Shown: one piece after another, positions 1-11,811 of the stretch | Position numbering within the stretch: the stretch's first letter is position 1 | Layout of the letters: each line of letters opens with the position of its first letter | DNA from: Xiphophorus maculatus | Taxonomy: Eukaryota > Chordata > Actinopteri > Cyprinodontiformes > Poeciliidae | Direction of reading: 5' to 3' | Length of the DNA: 64,000 nucleotides | Assembly: GCF_002775205.1 (NCBI RefSeq) | Contig: NC_036453.1 | Location: forward strand, 14,147,594 to 14,211,593 | Position numbers and translations under genes: made by a program | The notes under the pieces: generated by a model | What the model was told of the DNA's origin: nothing | Databases searched by the model: none | Seen by the model: the letters and a program-made list of their open reading frames with translations, nothing else

Positions 1-295
1 CATGTTTTCAGGGAGTTGATTCTAGAGCGGAGAAACAGGATGAGCTGAAACTGTCTGATTGTTGTTGTTTTTTTTTTTCAGAAAACACAGCTGCAGTGAC
101 TTAACCTACTGGAAATAAATGAGAACTTTTATTCTGGTGATGTTTTTTTTAACTGACTTTAAGTTGTCAGAATTTAGATCCGAGACCAAAACTACTCCCT
201 CGTATGCTCTGTAGCCTAAACCCCAGTTCAACCTTTTTTTGGAGCTAAGCTATATAAACTGGGTGCCATCTTTATGTTTCTGTGTAAATTGTATA

Positions 296-490
296 ACAGC
301 GTATTAAGAAAAAGTCAATTTACGCCACAAGACTCAGAAATTTTCTAGAAAAAACCAGGACATTTTTCAGTTTGAAAAGTCAGAAAAAGCAGAAATTTTG
401 AGATCAGTCATAAAAGTCGAACATTTTTTTTACTTTTTACAGAAATTGACTCCTCTTTTTATTCTACGATCAGCGGCCCTAATACGCTGT
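296..490. mobile_element. Short inverted-repeat element (MITE)
   Basis: Perfect 11-bp terminal inverted repeats, ACAGCGTATTA (296-306) and TAATACGCTGT (480-490), bound a 195-bp non-coding stretch. There is no open frame, so it is non-autonomous. The superfamily is not assigned. Confidence 0.7.
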
Positions 491-1007
491 CGGAAAATTG
501 TGAAATTTCTCGTCAACTTCTTAAATTCTGCAACATTTGGTAAAAACTTCTCAGTGCTTCCCTCTATGCATTAAATGGTGCCTACTGCAGTTTAATTTTT
601 CTATTGGTAACAATCATTCAGGTATAAAATCATCTCACTAAGACACACGCCCTCTGGTGGCAAGTCAGAGGTTGTCAGCAAAGTCTCAATAAGAGAAAAA
701 AATCTCTGGATTTGTCACAAGTCACTTCTTTTCTTAAGTGCTAGAAGAGTTCTGAAAGTTGTTAAATAAAGCGACAAAATCTACAGAGTCTTCCCTCTTC
801 CTAACCACAGCCCCGCTTAACTCTTTGCACTCATCCCCACACATGGCCACGCCCCTATTAATCACTGGGCTCCGCCCACTTCAGTGGAATTTTTCAATAT
901 TTCTGTTTTTACATCGGATAATTCAATACTCGCACTTTATTTTATTATACATACAAAGTCTGAAAACTCTACATATAAATACTAATTCATGTAGCAGTCA
1001 GACATAC

Positions 1008-4000
1008 ATTTTCTTCATGAAGAGCCAGATGGTGTGTGGCTAACATTCGGATTCCCAGACGGGAACACAGCGTTGTATCCAAGAAGTTCCTGATGATGGT
1101 CTCATCCTGGAAGACGGAGAAAACAGAAAACGGTAACTGACGAGGCTCCCGGTCTTTCTGTCCTGAAACCCTCAGCCATAATTCCTCCAGTAAATAGTAA
1201 TAACGACCAGAGTGCAGCTCTTGCCTGGATGTGTCGTCGACACTCCCGGAAGCCCTGGGCCAGCATGGTCACCACGTCTTTGTGGTCGTCCAGCAGCTGC
1301 TGCACCAGTTTACAGAAACGAGCCTCGACCTCCTGGTCCTTGATCTGACCACAGAAGCAAACTTCACACTGAGTCTGAAAATGATTTCCTTCAGTCAAGG
1401 AATTTCGTTTCACACGATGACATTTGAAGTGGTTGTAAAGACGAACCCAATAAATCCATGTGTAGAAGTGTGTTTGTTTGTTCCTATAATCATTTTTTCC
1501 AGGCAGGAAGTGATGCTGAGCAGAACCTTTTGCCTTTTAAAGTCAACTACAGTGTCTATAAATACTTTTCACCGCCGTGGATGTTTTACCCTTTTTACTG
1601 CTTGTGCAAATCAACCAACCATGAGCAACAAAATGATTTTCACAAAAAAATACCCAACAACTTTGATATCAAAATGAAACCTGATTTCTGCATATTAACA
1701 CAAAATAGCAGTAAGTGATCCAGTCAAATAGTGCTTCGAGTCAAACTGAGTGGAACGGAGATCGCCTGAATGCAGTAACTGCGGTAAAAAGGAGCCAGTA
1801 TTCATGGCTGAAGAAACACTCCGACCAATCAGAGAGAAGATTATTGAAACGTATTGCAAAGTCAGGGGATGGATAGAAAACAATTTCTAAGGCCCTGGAT
1901 ATGAACAAATGTTGTCATTGCAGCCAAAAGTACATTTACTAAATACTAACTTGAACGGGGTGAATATTTATGCAATCACACATTTTATGTTACATTTTTA
2001 TTTAACCATAAATATGTTCGTTTTTTTGTAAACTTTTTGTCAGAAAAGCCACATTTTGTTGATCATGACTGATTTGTAAGAGAAATAAAAAAAAAATGAA
2101 ACATTCAAAGAGATGAATACTTTTCATCGGCACTTTATCTACTAAATTCTTATTAACCGGCAGACCGAAGTAAAAATGAGAGAGAGCTTCTCACCTGGGT
2201 CTGCAGTGTCCTGTTGTTCTCGTCTATGCCAAACATTTCAGATTAAAAGTACTTTTTGTTTGCTAACAAATAAAATTACAAAAAAATAATAATAATAAAA
2301 CAATATGTTTGAACTTGCTTAACAGTAAACTAAGCATCCAATATTTTAATTAAATAGTCAAATGGTAGAAAATGTGGCATAAATCATTGTAAATGTAGAA
2401 AGGTTGTCATGCACCAGCTGAGCTGTTTTCACAAGAGACAGGAGGGAAGCAGATTAGCTTCACTAGTCCATGACGGGATAAACCAAATAAATCTGTAACA
2501 GGGGTGTACAAACTTCTTGCGATGGAGGCCAAAGTTGTTACCCTGAAAGCATGCCCGGGCCACAAACATAAAGTCAAAAATGTATTCATCAAAATAAGGT
2601 TCTCGTGTTTTTTGTACTTTTGTCTCCTCAACAACAAACTAAACTTTTGCAAATCTGGCCGATTTCTTCACCCAGATCTGAGGAACAGTTGCTCAATGTT
2701 TGTGGTTCAATTTACTGCAAAATGAAGATGACTGCTTGAATCTTGCTAATAAATGAGAAGTTGCCTTGTGCCTAAATCATTCTTTATTTAAACACAGTTT
2801 TATCTGCAAAAATGTCTAAAAGATAATAAAAAAGTCAATTTGCTTCAATGACCTGCTTACAGGCCAGATTTGCTCAACTGCTGAATAGCGGTCGCTTTCG
2901 GGGGCCACAGCACATTATGCAACGGGCCAGAATTGGCTCTCAGGCTGCACTTTGCACATCCGTGATCTACACTGCTAATGATTTTTTTCCTTTTATTAAT
3001 TTGATGAAATTTTGTGCAAAAGAGTCATTTACCTAAATGTTCTCTATCCTTAAAGCTAAAACGGCTGTTTCCTGGTTCAGAGCAGATGAAAAAGCCGTGA
3101 AGCTGCTGTTTTCAGGTGAATCCATGTTTTTAACAATAGATGACATCTTCCCCCCTCTCCCTCCCCCTCCCTTGAGAAATGCTGAACTTGAACTCATGAA
3201 CCCAAACCGTGTGCCGTTGCAGTATTTCCTGTTTGCGTGACACTCACCTGGGGAAAGTCGCTGAGCATGTGGTAGGCTCTGATGTACAGCTCGTGCTGCA
3301 AGAAAGAGCAAAAGAGACGGATCTCAGTCACATGACCAGAATCGACCGCACAGCGACGCCAACAAACTCTCGCATGGGTCGCGTTACAGAAGCTCTCAGG
3401 ATCCTCCTCTGTTTTTCCTTCTGTGTAAATAACATTTTGTAGCAGTTATAATTCATCTGCTAACGGATATTTGAGCTGACCTCCGTTTCTTCTGATTGCA
3501 CGAAGAAAGGAGTCGGGCTTTATGCAACCAGAGGAGGAATCTGGGTGAAGGTTCATCAACCACGTTGAGAAGAGCTCAGAGGGAGAAAACTGGCTGGAAG
3601 AGACGCCGACTCTGCTTTTATGTCACAAAAAGCTCTTTCTGTTCCACAGAAGCATTTATTCTGGCTGATTAGAGCGGCTGTGCAGCCTGTGCAGAGGAAT
3701 GCTGCCTGTTTAATCTCAGCCTCCAAGAACAATGTGTTCCCGCTGGATGTTCTGGCACCCGACTTTACAGCCAAAAAAAAAACAAAAAACAACAGACGGA
3801 TTCATCATGAGACAGCGTCATTACAACCTTTAAAGATGTGCCTTGTCTCAAAGTATTCATACCCCTAAAATGTTCCTGTATTCTGTCACATTACAACCAC
3901 AAATCTAAGCGGAAGGAAAAATAGTCACAGTTTTCAAAAATCAGTCAACCAGCTAAAACCTCAGGCAAACGTCAGGGTGGAGAATATTGTAACATCAATT

Positions 4001-7000
4001 TTCAAGTATTTCCACAGATTCTCATCTAGATTTATGTCAAAGCTTTGACTAGGCCAGCAGTGGCCAAACGTTTTGCCGTGGGGGGCACAAATCATCAAGT
4101 TGAAAGCTCTTGGGGGCCACAAAAATATTTCTTTCTCGATAAAACGTTTAGACTAAATACATTGTGCCTTTCTTATTTTTATTTGCTCAATAGTAAACTA
4201 AACCAAATATGCAAAATAGTCACATTTTTGTAGAAAATCAATCTATAGAACATTACAGATTTTTTTTCTGGGCTCTGCAACACCAACAAGGTGTGGATTA
4301 ATGTTTCATCTGAAGCATTTTGAAATTAAGATTAATGTAGAAACCTAGTAAACAAATTAACACTTTGTTGATTCTATGTTTTTTTATTTTAAGGCTTTAC
4401 TTGTCAAAAAAAATCCATTCTAAAGAATAATATAAGTTATTAATGTCTGATTTATTCTAGAACTTTTCGGAAGGTGAAAATTTCAGTGTTGACACAACAA
4501 AACGACGTGTCAACATGTAAACACGTCCACATGACAACATGTGTTTACATACGACAATATGTAAACACGACAGCTTGTCAACACGACGACACGTCGACAT
4601 ATCAACACATCGACGGAAGCGTTCCAGGAGAACAGACTGGAAAGTTTGTTTGAGGATTGTTGCAGAGGATCTGACAAGACAGCAGGAACTAAAATTAAAT
4701 CTAATCACACATCATTTATCCGTCTGTTTTGATTTTTCACTTTACCAAACATTTAAGTGGTTAAAAGGATTTAAAAAGGGAAGAGAGAGCAGCAGACTGC
4801 CACAGTTAGCAGGTCAATCCTGCAGAAAGGTGAAGACAGAAGCTCCTCCACTCTACTGGGATCAGCAACTTCAGCACAAAATAACTGGAAAACCCTGACC
4901 AGCACAGAGCTTTTGTGTTTAGTGGGAAGGCCCTTCATTCCCAGGCCGGGTGAACCTGTAGCGGCGGTGGATGTTTCTCCGTTTTCAGCTCTGCTCAGCA
5001 GTTAGTGAAACGTTACACCCCGGAGCACGCAGGTTACGCCTCTGATTTACTCGTTTGTTTTGGCTCTAGCGTCTGATTTACAACGACTCACTGCTGCATA
5101 AGAAGCGTCGTGGAAATGGGGTCATGTTTTGACGTTGGGTTTCTGAACAACCATGTAATAGTAATAAATATTTGTAGGCGCTGGACTCAAGAAATGAGAC
5201 TCAGCAGAAACTTTGGATTCAGTAGCACTAAATCTTCTCTATTTGGATGAAAACAACATCTAAAATTTAAATACAAATCTGGATTGTTTTGATTTTTTAG
5301 CATGAACAATTAAAAGAATAATATTACTGAATCCCATTTGAATTCAGAATGTTACCTCTCTGATATGAATAGAATGAAACAAAACTATTTTCATGTTATA
5401 ATCTTGTACATTATATTATTATTAATATTGTTTATTTATTTATTTATATATTATTTTATTTTATTAAACTTTTTGCTCTTTCTTGTGAGCCTTTATGTCT
5501 ACAGGCTGCTGTTACATTTGAATTTTCCCACTGTGGGACAATAAGGGCTACTTCTACTCTAAAATGAAAAGATATTGCATTTCCAGACGCAAATCTTCAA
5601 AGTTTTCCATCAATTTTTGGGAGCAAAGCCTGAAAACATATCATCATCCTGTCTTCTTCTTCGTGGTTTCTGTCAGTAGTAACATCAGGTTGTTGATCAT
5701 ATGATTTGTGTGATGTGAAAAAAGTGTTTCCATTGCAGTTTTGCGAAATGCATTAATTTCGATACTGCTGAGAAACCCCCCCCCCCACCTCATCCTAAAG
5801 CAAAAACTTTATATAGAAAAATGAGAGTGTTTCGCAAAATTGTGGAGTTTCTATTAAGTAGATTTATTTTCGAAATGTTACATGGAAACGCAGCTTGTGT
5901 TTCTGTCGTGAATTTAAAATGATTGACAGTTTCAGTTTCAAATTTCCACCAGTTATTCCACACCTTTCTCCGGTCTGTGGAAGTTCAGCACTGACTCATG
6001 AGGACAGTCCCAGTTCTTATTATGACCTCAGCTGTAGCGGGTTCCTTCATGTTTAGCTCTAAAAAATAAAATACTGACTTTACCAAGGAGTTTCTACAGG
6101 ATTGTGCCCTTACCACTTGAAGAATGGTTGGGTTGCAGCCGATGATGAAGGGCAGACTGCGGAAGCCCTTGATGCGATGGGCGATCCGCACAGGCAGCTC
6201 CTTGTGAAGGTACTTGGCACTGCTCTGGGATCACACACATACACACGCACGCACACAGTGAAAAGCTGCAGAGCGTGAAGGCACTGCGGTTAGATGATGT
6301 ACTCTCAGTGTGGGTGAAGTGTTTACCAAGATGTGGTGTCCATCAGGAGATTTCCCAGAATACAGCAGGGTCGCTAAGGTCAACCGCACTGAGGCCTGCA
6401 GACACAATTGCAAAGGAAGTCAATTAAAATCCGTTTTTAATTTAAAAAAAACCCATGTTTCTTTATTTTAATTAAACGTGCAAAGCAAAACTTTAAGTAA
6501 GAGTGTGTTTTGCTTGCATCTATAAGGAACAATTACTGGATAATATCATAAGCAATCCTATAAACTTGTTTATTGGCTTTAGCATCCAATCAAAGTAACT
6601 CATTCTAAGTCATTTTGATTCACACAATTTGATCATTTCCTAAATATAAATGGGGAAAAGAAAATCCTGAAAGCTCTTGCATAAAATGTGGGACAAGTCT
6701 CAGTAAGATTTTCAGGATAAAACAATCTGTGTGACAAACACCATGACACGTAGAAAACAAACATGTTAGGGCAAAACTCTCCAGCAACTGCACACCAAAT
6801 TACAGGTTCCTGTGATTACACTCTAAAAGATCCATTATGGCTGACTATAATTTAGGAGAAAATAAAACTAAAAATGTTATTGCCTGCAATCCATAAATCA
6901 TACATCAACTAGGAAAGACGTAATTGACGATTGCCAGACTGGTAAAATCAAGACATGGTTTAAACAGAACCTGTTTGACAACACGAAGAAGACTGGAAAC

Positions 7001-9905
7001 CTTACAAAGCAACACATCCTGTCCCAATCAAAAGAAATTCAAGTACAGGAACAAATTTATTGACATTTATCCGTTTGGAAAGGTTACATGGTAATTTATT
7101 AAGACTTTGGGATGTCAGAAAACAGCAGTGAGACCCTTCATCACACACGGAGAAAACATGCAAAAGTAGAGAACCTTAACAGGAGATGCCGACCTACCAA
7201 GGCTACTCCAAGAATTCATCGATAGCTACAGTATGTTTCCATCCAATTGTAATGCAAATTTTGAACAAACATTTGCACTGTTGCCAAAGGGGGGGGGGGG
7301 GGGGGGGGGGGGAATGTAAATTATTTGTGCTTGCATTTACTGGTGTGCATCAAATCAACCAGACTATGCAAAATTTGTCAAATTTTGAAGTTCTGTTCGG
7401 TTGTAATAAACAGGAAGTAGAGGTTGCAAACTAGCATGGACCACACATATCAGAAAAATGGAAAGTTCTCGAGATGCGAGGTCGGGAATTAGATTTTTCT
7501 CAAGGTTACGTGACTCCCATCAACTCCCAGTCTTCAGAAAATTTGCTTTTTCAGAACTTATTCAGCAAATGTGTTTCCATCTCTCCTTTAGCATATTAAC
7601 TCTTTTTTGGAAAAGCCCAAACCCCCTCAAGCAGGCGCAAAAACGTTTTTGCTAAATTATCTTGAATTTTGCCATTTCTATCAACCTTTTCTAATGAGAC
7701 ACTTAAAAACATACATAAAACACATGGATGGAAACATCGTTCCACAACGATGTAAGAAACTCAATTAAACTCCAAAGACTTTATAGCAGTTGTTGCTTTC
7801 AAGTGCTTCGCAGCAGCAGGGTTGGTAACAAACTAAACTGCATCTTGTATTTACTCTGGTTAATTCAGTCAGGCAACAAAATGTGTTTGATCTTAAAAGG
7901 GCAAAAATCTGAAAGGACACAGCGCTGCAAATTTGTAGCAAAAAAGATGTCATCTAGAGCAGTGTTTCCCACCGGTCTTCAATGCACACTATCCTGCATG
8001 TTTTAGATGTTCCCCTGCTTTAATATGCCAGATTCAGCTGATTGCAGTTCACAAAACACTTGTCAATTGAGGTCACCTGGGCTGAAGCAGGGAAACGCCT
8101 AAAACATGTAAGGCAGTGCGCCTTGAGGACCAGGGTTAAGAAACACTGATCTAGAGAGCAACAAAAAAAAAGACAAGTCATCCTACATCTGCATGCAATC
8201 TGCTTCCCCCAGAGATCGGATTTCACCTTCATAACAACAAATGAGTCCTAGCAGGCACGCCTAACAGACAAACAGTCATGCTGTGTCTGTTTACCTTAAT
8301 TTGAACCTGAGGGAAAAAAAAATCTTGGCAAGGTGTACACAGATGCAAAACTTGTAAGTACAAGTGGAGGATAGTCAGGGGGAACAATCTGACCTAGTTT
8401 CTCCTGGTCCAACCACACCAATGCACACAGCAATTTCAAGCTTTCCCTTTTGTCTGGTGAACAGCGCTAATCTGGGAACTGCTCTGCAGGATTAATGTCC
8501 AGTTAAATGACGAAGTTAAAGTTAAAGCTAAATATTCACCGTTTAGAAACTCAACATCTTTTAAACTTTCACAGGTATCATGTAAAGAATTTAAAGTACA
8601 CCTTGGGTTTTGTTTCTACACTAAAAAAAAAACACTTTACAAAAAGATCATTGGTAAACACCTGACTGAAAATGATTGAGTGTGAGGAACTAAAACATCT
8701 GAGTTTGCGAAAAAGAAAGAGGAAGGAAAAAAGTGTTGACAGCTGTGAGAAAAAACTGAGTCTTGTGTAAAAAAAAAAAAAAAAAAAAAAGTACATCTAT
8801 GACGATATAAAACCGGAAGGAGTTCTGTTAATTAATCCTCAAATTAGTCGGACTACTAATTTACACTTTTATTTTAATCGAAATGAAAGTTCAAATAGGG
8901 TCAAAAGGTCAGATTAGCTACCAGAAGCAACAAATAGCGACTTTCTAGTAATAACTGGGTTATTCAATCTCCGATTTTGAAACCGTAACCCTTTCTCAGC
9001 TGATAACACAAACTTGTTCCACTCTTGTGAGCTTTGCTGGAGTAAAGGATTCGCGCTCTGCACCATTATTCATCAACCACTGGTACTATTAATTAGTAGT
9101 AGATCGCTTAGCTAGCTAAACAGTTTGTCCTCCCGATGCTGCATTCAAGGGCGCGCAAACAGCCGAGGAAATCAGAGCGTAACGTAACGGTTCTGATTCT
9201 TAAATTAAGATGTTTTTTTTAAAAAATATATTCCATTTATATAAGTAATATGTATTCCAATTAGAGTACTATAATTAGGAAACACTGTCGAATCTACTTT
9301 TTTAAAATAAAACTTTGCCATTTGCTCATTTCATTGTCTAAATCGCATTTTTCCTATTTGGCTTTAAGAAGGCGAGGTTCAACCGCTAAACTACTTATGT
9401 AAGCAACTTCTTTTATTGCATAACATAGTGCAATAAATGTAGTTTTTGCTTTCAACCTTCACTGAGAGTTAAGACAGTAGTCCGAACTAAAACTGGTTTT
9501 TTTCAGCATTTCCTCGTTCACTGAATGTAGCACCGACGGTGCTATAACGGCTAGCTCTGCTCGCCAAGCGCGAGCCAGCTCCAGCCGGCTCGCGCTAACA
9601 TTCCCTCACCGCCGCATTGAACAGGGAGCACAAAAAAAAAAAAATCCACTCCTCACCTTCTCTGCCGAAACATCGATGGCGGACTGGTTGTAAAAGGAGG
9701 TGACAGTCTTCGACCGTTCTCTTGCCAATTCTGAGACACCCTGCGCTGATGATGTGGACCGGAATCTGGGATTCCCGGTGCCTGACTGCAGCGCCGGTAA
9801 TGTTTTGGCTGCGGGAGTCAGTAAGAGGCTGCCGATCCTCGGCCTGGCCCTGCCGGTGACGCCGCTCAGCATCTCCGCCGCTATGCCTGCCAGTCCCGGT
9901 CGCAT
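1008..9905 (-). CDS. bckdk: bckdk: branched-chain alpha-ketoacid dehydrogenase kinase, mitochondrial (5' part)
   Basis: BCKDK phosphorylates and inactivates the E1-alpha subunit of the mitochondrial branched-chain ketoacid dehydrogenase complex, limiting valine, leucine and isoleucine breakdown. Coding exons on the minus strand are 9905-9657, 6395-6327, 6224-6114, 3295-3248, 1344-1225 and 1106-1008; every junction is phase 0. They give 232 residues of a protein usually about 410 long. Residues 1-60 are Arg/Ala/Ser-rich, as in a mitochondrial presequence. Family blocks follow: [18 protein letters not shown] (61-78), [44 protein letters not shown] and [19 protein letters not shown]. The GHKL ATPase half lies beyond the left edge. 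The start is the first ATG in frame with the conserved core. The intron between 1225 and 1106 has a GC donor. PDK paralogues fit less well than BCKDK. Confidence 0.95.
2499..2963. mobile_element. hAT-like non-autonomous element
   Basis: It starts CAGGGGTGTACAAACTT and contains CCGGGCCACAAAC, with GGGGCCACAGC and GGGCCAGAATTGGC toward the other end. This is the common fish family whose ends read like GGGGTGTCCAAACTTTTGGCCCG. It lies in the large bckdk intron between exons 4 and 5. Related pieces occur at 4045-4140, 16316-16632, 18210-18255 and 59930-60062. Confidence 0.55.
4495..4615. repeat. Degenerate array of ACATGT/AAACACG/GTCAACA words
   Basis: Short words such as GTCAACA, ACATGT and AAACACG(T/A)C recur irregularly over 120 bp, giving local partial palindromes. 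It is in the bckdk intron between exons 3 and 4. No coding or known element match. Confidence 0.6.
7222..7745. mobile_element. MITE with TTTCCAT ends, carrying a 24-G run
   Basis: The ends read ACAGTATGTTTCCATCC and GGATGGAAACATCG, and internal A/T-rich motifs match other copies in the window (5725-5895, 15250-15690, 53195-53579). It carries a pure G run at 7289-7312. It lies in bckdk intron 1. Confidence 0.5.
7289..7312 (+). repeat. Homopolymer of 24 G
   Basis: A pure G run inside a MITE in bckdk intron 1. Its length may be unreliable in the assembly. Confidence 0.9.
7958..8153. mobile_element. Short inverted-repeat element
   Basis: The two ends are inverted copies: CAGTGTTTCCCACCGGTCTTC...GCATGTTTTAGATGTTCCC and GGGAAACGCCTAAAACATGTAAGGCAGTGCGCC...AGAAACACTG. 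It is about 195 bp with no coding frame, and belongs to a family common in teleosts. Confidence 0.7.
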
Positions 9906-10110
9906 TTGGAGGCGAGCTGTTAGCGCGAACAGGGCTGGCCCGTTCCTGGTGCAGAACAACGGAATTCTGCAGCTGCTATGAAGCCATTAGGGTTGTGTCG
10001 CTGCGCACAAAGGCACGAATCTGATCTCAATACAGTAGAGACGGGGTACAGAAAGGCCTCTGTGCTTATTGGTCACTAGGTCAAAGATGTTCGGTAACGA
10101 CGAGAGAGCG
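9906..10110 (-). promoter_or_regulatory. Probable bckdk 5' UTR and promoter
   Basis: This is the DNA just upstream of the bckdk start. On the minus strand it holds a CCAAT pentamer at 10072-10068, about 165 bp before the ATG, and no TATA box that I can see. A four-codon upstream reading frame (ATG GCT TCA TAG) lies near 9985-9974, in a different frame from bckdk. The transcription start cannot be placed from sequence alone. Confidence 0.4.
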
Positions 10111-11811
10111 CAGCCAATCAGCGAGTCAGTCAGAGGCGGAGCTAAGTATAATGAACGCCCCACTCACAACGGCACATACTGTACTCTGCATGGCATGTAA
10201 TGTGGACAAACAATAGTGGTAAAAACAAAGTAGAATAAATGCAAACTAAAAATAAACAAATTTTATTTGTACTGCCCTTTACAATATCAAAATATAAAAA
10301 TGCGTACAGACAGGGCTTGATTAAAAAACAGAAAAATACTTAAATAGTTTTACAATTAATTTCTCTGCAACATAATTATATTGTTCTCTGCAACAATGTA
10401 ATTATGGATTGCAATGTTCCCTGCAGTTCATTTGTTATTGATTCTTTTCTTATTGAAGAAATAAGGAAAGAAGCAGTGATAGAAACAAGAATCCTTGGTC
10501 TCTTACCCAGGCTGGTCAAATCTTTAAATAAGTGGTTCAGAAAGATGGCAAGCCTTCTAAATGTCCAGAAAGAAAACACAAAATGTAAAAAACGGATTAA
10601 CACCTACATATAGAGGAACAATAATCCAGTTTGGAGGTAATAGAAGCATTCATTTCAATTCAAATTCAGGATGGTTTGCGTTGTCCATAATTTTGTTAAT
10701 TAAATGAAGAATCCAATTTTTTTAAATATAAAAATAATTTCACTTTAGATAAAAGCCTGGGTTCAAAACAGATTGCTATACAAACAAACAAACCAGTTTT
10801 TCCCGAAGATAAAGTTAGAGTTAAATATAAACCTGAAATGTTTAAGATGGAAGTGAAGAATGCTCCATGTGAGAATAATTGTGATTACCAGTAGTAAACA
10901 TTGTTACTTCAATCTTGTTCTCACTGAAGTTGAGGAAATCTGAAGCCGTCCAGGCTTCAACTTCGATAAGACACAGAAACAATGGTTTTAATGAAGCAGA
11001 AAAAATATTCTTCAGCTGATGGTATATCTTAGTGTCATCAGCATATGACCAAAAATAAATAAATTTTCCAAAAATTAAACTTAAAGCTGCACTGTGTAGC
11101 TTTTATAATAATAATTTTAAAAAATCAATAATCAAGCTCCTCTTCCTTCTCCCAGTACTAACTAGAAACAACTAGATCAGATCCAGGAGGAGGGTCTTAG
11201 CGCTGTCAATCATGCACTGTCGATCCCCCTCCTTCCCACATTTTCTTCTCCCCATCAGTAAAGCTTATCATGAATGCTAAGGATAGTTAACATTTCTTCT
11301 GATGGCAATAGTAGCACCAGGAGGAGCTCACACAAACTAAACCTTCATGTTGTAATTGCAAAGTCACCAGAAACAAAAATGCAAAAATCCAAGCAATTCT
11401 CAAAGAGTAACGTGTTTTAATGGTCAATTTTGGACAACAGTTGAGTCACAGATAGTTTCTGCAAACATTTTTAAATCTCAATCTGTGTGTTTTAGTTTGA
11501 CCGAACAAGGCATACAAATAATAGCAGGTAAAAACTATAAAACTGCTATTAAAAATCAAGCTGATATTGTCTTCCAGAGAGCAAATCTGTAACTGTATTA
11601 GATGTTCTGAATATGGGGAGCAGCATGCCAACTTCCTGAAGGCATTAAAGAAGAAGAGGAAGGATGAAGATCTTTGCAGTCTGGATAAAATGTTGATGTT
11701 CCAACAGATCACTGATTCATTTTTTTGGAAGAAAATGTCAACACCTGGTACTTCCACCTCTTTTCAGACAGAAGAAAACCTGCTTGAAAGTTGTTGTTAA
11801 TGAGGTACATT
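9960..11811. other. bckdk-lrwd1 intergenic stretch and lrwd1 3' UTR
   Basis: There is no convincing gene here. The part next to 11812 must hold the lrwd1 3' UTR. A minus-strand ATTAAA at 11419-11414 is one possible polyadenylation signal, and a minus-strand AATAAA near 10266 is another. The rest is AT-rich with short open frames of no recognisable family. Confidence 0.5.

Noticed and set aside
4457-4898. Overlapping frames on both strands of about 80-120 codons
   Set aside because: They arise from the low-complexity array and have no family match; the location is a bckdk intron.
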